Source: Streptomyces goshikiensis
Lineage (GTDB): Bacteria; Actinomycetota; Actinomycetes; Streptomycetales; Streptomycetaceae
Length of the DNA stretch: 64,000 nucleotides
Assembly (NCBI RefSeq): GCF_014650555.1
Contig: NZ_BMVE01000003.1
Location: forward strand, 186,001-250,000
Direction: 5' to 3'
This document shows positions 59,357-64,000 of this stretch, in pieces. The position numbers and the translations under genes are program-made. Under the pieces are notes generated by a model that was not told the DNA's origin, ran no database searches, and saw nothing but the letters and a program-made list of their open reading frames with translations. Each line of letters begins with the position of its first letter. The stretch's first letter is position 1.

Positions 59357-60835
59357 TCACACCGAGGCGGGGGGTTCGAGGGGCGGGGCGCTCACCCCGC
59401 AGTGCATGTGGCACTGCGGATGGCACGCCGCGGGCGAGGGATTGCGCACGGTCGCCCACGCGAGGACGGAGCCGAGCACCAGGATCCCCGCGCACCAGGG
59501 CATGGCCCGCCCGAAGGCCGCGTCGAACTCGGTCGCCGAGCGGTACGACTCGGGTCCCATTCCGGCCAGCAGCGGCAGCGCCGCCACCGCGAGCAGTCCG
59601 GCGGCGCGCGCGGCCGCGTTGTTGACCCCGCTGGCCAGGCCCGCCCGGCCGGGGTCCACCGAGGCCAGTACGGCGGCCGTCAGCGGCGCCACCAGGGCCA
59701 CCATGCCCATCCCCATCACCAGCAGTGCGGGCAGCACGTCCTGTACGTACGAGGCCTGCGGCCCCACGCGGAGCATCAGCAGCATTCCGGCCGCGCACAG
59801 CAGCGGCCCCACGGTGAGCGGGATCCGCGGCCCGATCCGCTCCGCGAGCTCGCCCGAGCGGGCGGACAGCAGCAGCATCAGGCCTGTGGTCGGCAGCAGC
59901 GCGGCGCCGGCGGCCAGCGCCGAGTAGCCGGCGACCACCTGGAGCTGGAGCACGACGAGGAAGAAGAACCCGCTGAACGCCGCGTACACGCACAGGGTGA
60001 CCAGGTTGACGGCGGTGAACTGGCGGGAGGCGAAGATGTCCGGCGGCACCATCGGATCGGCCCGCCGCCGCTCGACGCGGACGAAGACGGCACCCAGGAC
60101 GACGCCGAGGACGGCCGCGGCGATGATCAGCGGGGATCCGGACCGGGCCTCGATCAGCGCGTAGGTGACGAGGGACAGGGACGACGCGGCCAGCAGCGCG
60201 CCGGCCACGTCGAAGCTCCCGTGCGCCTGCGGGTCCCGGGATTCCGGTACGTGCCGCAGCGCCACCGGCACGCACACCGCGGCCAGCGGCACGTTCAGCA
60301 GGAACACCCAGCGCCAGCCGGGCCCGTCCACGAGCCAGCCGCCGAGGAACGGCCCCACGGCCGCGCCGACACCGCCGAGCCCCGACCACAGCCCGATCGC
60401 GCGGCCCCGGTCGTCGGGGTGGATCGAGCCCTGGATCAGCGCGAGCGAACCGGGCGTGAGCAGCGCCCCGCCGACGCCCTGGAGGGCGCGGGAGGCCACC
60501 AGCACCCCGGCGTTCGGGGCGATGCCGCACAGCAGCGAACCCACGGCGAACCACACCACGCCGAGGACGAAGATCCGCCGCCGCCCGAACCGGTCGCTGA
60601 GCGCCCCGCCGACGAGGATCAGCCCGGCGAGGGTCAGCAGGTAGGCGTTGACCGTCCACTGGAGCACCGCGAGGTCGGCGCCGAGGTCCTCGCCGATCCG
60701 GGGGAGGGCGACGTTGACGACGGTGGAGTCGAGCAGCGCCATGCTCGACCCGAGCACCGTGGTGAGCAGGATCCAGCGGCCCCGGGCGGATGCGATCCGG
60801 ACGGCGGGCGGGGCGGCGGGCGCCGGGATGGTCAT
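59357..60835 (-). CDS. MFS drug exporter, EmrB/QacA (DHA2) type
   Basis: A 492-residue, 14-helix exporter. ILLTTVLGSSMALLDSTVVNVALPRIGEDLG in part, LQWTVNAYLLTLAGLILVGGALSDRFGRRR and the motif-C-like SRALQGVGGALLTPGSLALI, PGWRWVFLLNVP mark the DHA2 family of proton-coupled multidrug efflux pumps. GAGG is close to the ATG at 60835. The C-terminus is Cys/His-rich (HPQCHMHCG), which is unusual and might bind a metal. No TetR repressor is adjacent. Confidence 0.9.
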   Translation of the reverse strand: MTIPAPAAPPAVRIASARGRWILLTTVLGSSMALLDSTVVNVALPRIGEDLGADLAVLQWTVNAYLLTLAGLILVGGALSDRFGRRRIFVLGVVWFAVGSLLCGIAPNAGVLVASRALQGVGGALLTPGSLALIQGSIHPDDRGRAIGLWSGLGGVGAAVGPFLGGWLVDGPGWRWVFLLNVPLAAVCVPVALRHVPESRDPQAHGSFDVAGALLAASSLSLVTYALIEARSGSPLIIAAAVLGVVLGAVFVRVERRRADPMVPPDIFASRQFTAVNLVTLCVYAAFSGFFFLVVLQLQVVAGYSALAAGAALLPTTGLMLLLSARSGELAERIGPRIPLTVGPLLCAAGMLLMLRVGPQASYVQDVLPALLVMGMGMVALVAPLTAAVLASVDPGRAGLASGVNNAAARAAGLLAVAALPLLAGMGPESYRSATEFDAAFGRAMPWCAGILVLGSVLAWATVRNPSPAACHPQCHMHCGVSAPPLEPPASV

Positions 60836-61069
60836 GTCCTCAGCCTCGCCCGGCCGCCCGCCGAGGGCCACCCGGCCGCTCCGCTCCGCGCCGCGCCACG
60901 GCCTCCCGGGCCGGGGTGCGGGCCTCCGTGGCCGTGGCGGGTTCCAGATCGGCTCAATTGGCCCCCTTGTAATGAGCATGACGCCTCGATCACCATGACC
61001 CGCGCACGTCACGCATGCCCGTTCCGTCCGTTCCGCACAACCTGCACACGGCGTACGAGGAGACCACAC

Positions 61070-64000
61070 GTGGCACTAAGCACCAGACGACGATCCTTAC
61101 GCGCGGCCGTCGCCGCCCTCGGTTCCGTCCTGCTCTTACCCATCGGCGCGGGCGTCGCCGCGGCCGCGCCGGAGCCCGGCCCCACGCCCAGTGCGGCCGA
61201 GCGCAAGATCGAACCCAAGCTGCGCGCCCAGCTCGACGACTCCGCGAAGGCCGTCTTCTGGGTCTATCTGGACAGCGCCGCCGACCTCTCGGCGGCGGGG
61301 AAGCAGAAGACCCGCGCGGCCAAGGCAGAAACGGTTCTGCGCACCAAGAAGGAGCACGCCGCGCGCAGCCAGGCCGAGGTCATCAAGGCCCTGGACGGCG
61401 CGAAGGCCGAGTACACCTCGTACTGGATCGTCAACGCGGTCCGCGTCGTCGGCAGCGAGAAGCTCGCCGGCACGCTCGCGCAGCGCCCCGAGGTCTCCCG
61501 GATCGACGCCGACGACAAGGTCGCCCTCCCCAAGCCCGCCGAGGGCAAGCGGGAGAAGGCCGCCGCCGACGCCGTCGAATGGAACATCGACCGGATCAAG
61601 GCCCCCCAGGTGTGGGAGCAGCTCGGCGTGCGCGGCGAGGGCATCGTCGTCGCCAACATCGACAGCGGCGTGGACTACACCCACCCGGCGGTGAACAACC
61701 AGTACCGCGGCAAGAACGCCGACGGCTCGTACGACCACAACTACAACTGGTTCGACCCCGGTGGCGTCTGCGCCTCGGCCGCGCCCTGCGACAACAACGA
61801 CCACGGCACCCACACCATGGGCACGATGGTCGGCGACGACGGCGGTGCCAACAAGATCGGTGTCGCGCCCGGCGCCAAGTGGATCGCCGCCAAGGGCTGC
61901 GAGACCGGCTCCTGCTCCGAGGCCTCCCTCCTCGCCTCCGGACAGTGGATCGTCGCCCCGACCGACCTGAACGGCCAGAACCCGCGCCCCGACCTCGCCC
62001 CGCACATCGTGAACAACTCCTGGGGCAGCGCGGCGCACGACGAGTGGTACCAGCAGATCGTCGACACCTGGCGCGCCGCCGGCATCTTCCCGGCCTTCTC
62101 CAACGGGAACTCCGGCCCGAGCTGCGCCACCAGCGGTTCGCCCGGTGACTACGCGAGTTCCTACAGCTCCGGCGCCTTCGACATCAACAACGCGATCGCC
62201 CCGTTCTCCTCGCGCGGCGCGGGTCCCGGCGGCATCGTCAAGCCGAACATCGCGGCGCCCGGCGTGAACGTCCGCTCCTCCGTCCCCGGCGGCGGGTACG
62301 AGGCCTTCTCCGGCACCTCGATGGCCTCCCCGCACACCGCGGCCACCGTGGCCCTGCTCTGGTCCGCCGCGCCCGCCCTCGAAGGCGACGTCGCGCAGAC
62401 CGAGTCGCTGCTCGACGGCACCGCGCTGGACACCGACAGCAGCCAGTGCGGTGGCAACGCCGCCGACAACAACGTCTTCGGCGAGGGCCGGCTCGACGCG
62501 CTGGCCGCCGTGAACGCTGCCCCGCGCGGGGCGATCGGCGCCCTCGGCGGCACCGTCCGCGCCGGCGGCGAGCCGGTCGCCGGTGTGAAGATCACCGCCC
62601 ACGGTCCCATCGACCGCGCGGTGACCACGGCCGCCGACGGCTCGTACCGCTTCGGCTCCCTGTCCGTCGGCGAGTACGCGCTGACCGCGTCCAAGTTCGG
62701 CTACGGGCAGCAGGCGGCGACGGCGACGGTGACCGAGAACGCCACCGCCACCGGCGACTTCACCCTCACCCAGGCCGCCTCCGGCAAGCTCACCGGCACG
62801 GTGTCCTCCGCCGCCGGTCCCGCCGCCGGCGCCGTCGTCACCATCGCGGACACCCCGGTGACCGCGACCGCCGACGCGCAGGGCCGCTTCGAGGTCACCC
62901 TGCCGCACGGCACGTACGACGTGAACGCCACCCACGCCTCCCGCTGCGTCACCGGCGGCACGGCCAAGGTCACCGTCGCCGGGGACGCCACGGTCGCGGT
63001 CAGCCTGCCCGAGCGCACCGACGGCTACGGCTACGCCTGCGCCACCGCGAGCGGCGCCGCGTACCCGGCGGGGGACCGGCAGCTCGCGCTGACCGGCGAC
63101 AACACCACCGAGCGCGTCGGCCTGCCGTTCCCGCTGCCGCTGTACGGAAAGACGTACGGCCAGGCGTGGATCGGCACCAACGGCACCGTCAGCTTCGGCG
63201 GCAACAACACCGGTGACATCAACGGCGACCTGCCGAGCACGGCCACGCCCAACGCGGCCCTGTACCCGTTCTGGGACGACCTGGTCGTCGGCGCCCCCGG
63301 CAGCGGCTCGGGCGTCTTCACCGCGGTCACCGGAACCGCGCCGCACCGGCGGTACGTGATCGAGTGGCGCGACGTGGCGCACTGGTCGGCGCAGACCGAC
63401 AAGTTCTCCTTCTCGGCGGCCATCGGCGAGGACGGCACCGTCACCTACCACTACAAGGGGACGGGCGGCACCGGGATCAAGGGCGGCTCCACCGCCACGG
63501 TCGGCGTGGAGAACGCCACCGGCACCGACGCCTTCAAGTACTCCTTCAACACCCCGGTCATCACGGACGGCCTCTCCATCGGCTTCCGGACCACCAAGAG
63601 CGGCGTGGTCACCGGCCAGGTGCTCGACGCCAACGACGGCAAGGGCATCGAGGGCGCCACGGTGACCGTCGGCACCGGCGACGCCGCGGTCTCCGCGACC
63701 ACGGCCGCGGACGGCGCCTACGTCGTCCAGAGCCCGTCCGGCTCGCGGCAGGTCTCCCTGACCGCGGCCCAGTACGAGTCCGGTTCGGCCACCGTCGACG
63801 TCAAGGCGGCGGACGTCACCCCGGTGACCCGCTCCCTGCGCACCGGCAAGGTCACCGCCTCCACGCCGGGGGTGGAGGTCGTCCTCCCCGCCGACCAGAA
63901 GCGCACCCGCACCCTCGACCTCACCAACCCGGGCCTCGGCACGGACTTCACGGTGGCCGAGGACGCGGCCTGGCTGACGGCCACCCCGGCCGCAGGGAAC
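61070..64000 (+). CDS. Large secreted S8 protease, bacillopeptidase-F-like (3' truncated by window)
   Basis: The first 977 residues of a secreted protease. GTG at 61070 has GAGGAG 7 nt upstream. A signal peptide covers about 1-32 and an I9-like propeptide about 43-155. The catalytic triad is Asp198 (NIDSGVDYTHP), His245 (NNDHGTHTMG) and Ser417 (SGTSMASPH), with oxyanion Asn346 (FSNGNSG). Next come carboxypeptidase-regulatory-like/CNA-B-type domains (about 515-640; AGVKITAHG, YRFGSLSVGEYALTASK), a beta domain around 650-840 and another regulatory-like domain at about 845-925. The reading frame is open at the last base. It is an extracellular protease with adhesive accessory domains. Confidence 0.93.
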   Translation, partial: MALSTRRRSLRAAVAALGSVLLLPIGAGVAAAAPEPGPTPSAAERKIEPKLRAQLDDSAKAVFWVYLDSAADLSAAGKQKTRAAKAETVLRTKKEHAARSQAEVIKALDGAKAEYTSYWIVNAVRVVGSEKLAGTLAQRPEVSRIDADDKVALPKPAEGKREKAAADAVEWNIDRIKAPQVWEQLGVRGEGIVVANIDSGVDYTHPAVNNQYRGKNADGSYDHNYNWFDPGGVCASAAPCDNNDHGTHTMGTMVGDDGGANKIGVAPGAKWIAAKGCETGSCSEASLLASGQWIVAPTDLNGQNPRPDLAPHIVNNSWGSAAHDEWYQQIVDTWRAAGIFPAFSNGNSGPSCATSGSPGDYASSYSSGAFDINNAIAPFSSRGAGPGGIVKPNIAAPGVNVRSSVPGGGYEAFSGTSMASPHTAATVALLWSAAPALEGDVAQTESLLDGTALDTDSSQCGGNAADNNVFGEGRLDALAAVNAAPRGAIGALGGTVRAGGEPVAGVKITAHGPIDRAVTTAADGSYRFGSLSVGEYALTASKFGYGQQAATATVTENATATGDFTLTQAASGKLTGTVSSAAGPAAGAVVTIADTPVTATADAQGRFEVTLPHGTYDVNATHASRCVTGGTAKVTVAGDATVAVSLPERTDGYGYACATASGAAYPAGDRQLALTGDNTTERVGLPFPLPLYGKTYGQAWIGTNGTVSFGGNNTGDINGDLPSTATPNAALYPFWDDLVVGAPGSGSGVFTAVTGTAPHRRYVIEWRDVAHWSAQTDKFSFSAAIGEDGTVTYHYKGTGGTGIKGGSTATVGVENATGTDAFKYSFNTPVITDGLSIGFRTTKSGVVTGQVLDANDGKGIEGATVTVGTGDAAVSATTAADGAYVVQSPSGSRQVSLTAAQYESGSATVDVKAADVTPVTRSLRTGKVTASTPGVEVVLPADQKRTRTLDLTNPGLGTDFTVAEDAAWLTATPAAGN

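Noticed and set aside
61136..63451. A 771-residue minus-strand open frame
   Set aside because: It lies antisense to the large secreted S8 protease, whose triad and accessory domains are clear; the antisense translation has only Gly/Val/Arg-rich sequence.

Overview
The window looks like chromosomal DNA of a Streptomyces or a very close relative. It is strongly GC-rich, with third-codon-position bias strong enough that almost every gene casts long antisense shadow frames. It carries Streptomyces hallmarks: two tyrosinase/caddie operons, a short chaplin, a GH18 chitinase with a DasR-type operator, a secreted cholesterol oxidase, subtilisin-like exoproteases, and abundant GTG/TTG starts and ATGA/GTGA stop-start overlaps. 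I found 54 protein-coding genes (the first and last are cut by the window edges) and one cobalamin riboswitch. I saw no tRNA, rRNA, CRISPR array, transposase or integrase.

Layout. 1-6.4 kb: acyl-CoA metabolism (partial enoyl-CoA hydratase, a 2,4-dienoyl-CoA-reductase-like SDR, then a coupled quinone oxidoreductase / acyl-CoA dehydrogenase / acyl-CoA dehydrogenase operon) plus a secreted beta-propeller-like protein. 6.4-8.5 kb: first tyrosinase operon, convergent with a chaplin across a strong shared hairpin, and a small secreted protein. 8.6-16.9 kb: type-B carboxylesterase, membrane-anchored esterase, a phosphoesterase-MFS-TolB-like operon, a GNAT acetyltransferase and a FhuF-like Fe-S protein. 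17-22.9 kb: secreted S8 protease with P-domain, C4-dicarboxylate symporter, and a divergent CitA/DcuS-type two-component system. 22.9-25.8 kb: second tyrosinase operon and, divergently, glutamate decarboxylase. 25.8-32.5 kb: a helicase with helicase-associated repeats, a one-protein sigma factor / zinc finger / transmembrane / extracellular CAP fusion, and a divergent P-loop NTPase with TPR repeats. 32.5-35 kb: IclR regulator with a KDPG aldolase-KDG kinase operon. 35-42 kb: AKR and serpin (overlapping genes), chitinase, a DapB-like/AhpD-like pair and cholesterol oxidase. 42-44.4 kb: two divergent DUF4352-type proteins and an orphan phage-type lysin. 44.6-47.6 kb: cobalamin riboswitch and B12-type ABC importer operon. 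47.6-52.4 kb: DMFase-like secreted protein, SCO6745-family protein, AKR and 2-hydroxyacid dehydrogenase. 52.4-56 kb: ABC permease plus a CocE-type hydrolase fused to an ABC ATPase. 56-64 kb: LigB-type ATP-dependent DNA ligase, XRE-cupin regulator with a small membrane protein, a four-to-six-TM membrane protein, a DHA2-type MFS exporter and a large secreted S8 protease running off the end.

How the genes work together. The window is a mosaic of short operons, weighted to the cell surface and exterior: exoenzymes, pigment formation, aerial-surface protein and importers with their regulators. The most unusual objects are two multidomain fusions that appear to join outside and inside in one chain: the sigma-factor/CAP protein (28.4-30.1 kb) and the hydrolase/ABC-ATPase (53.3-56.1 kb). 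Several well-formed operator-like palindromes, two likely leaderless promoters and four convergent 3' gene overlaps are also recorded.
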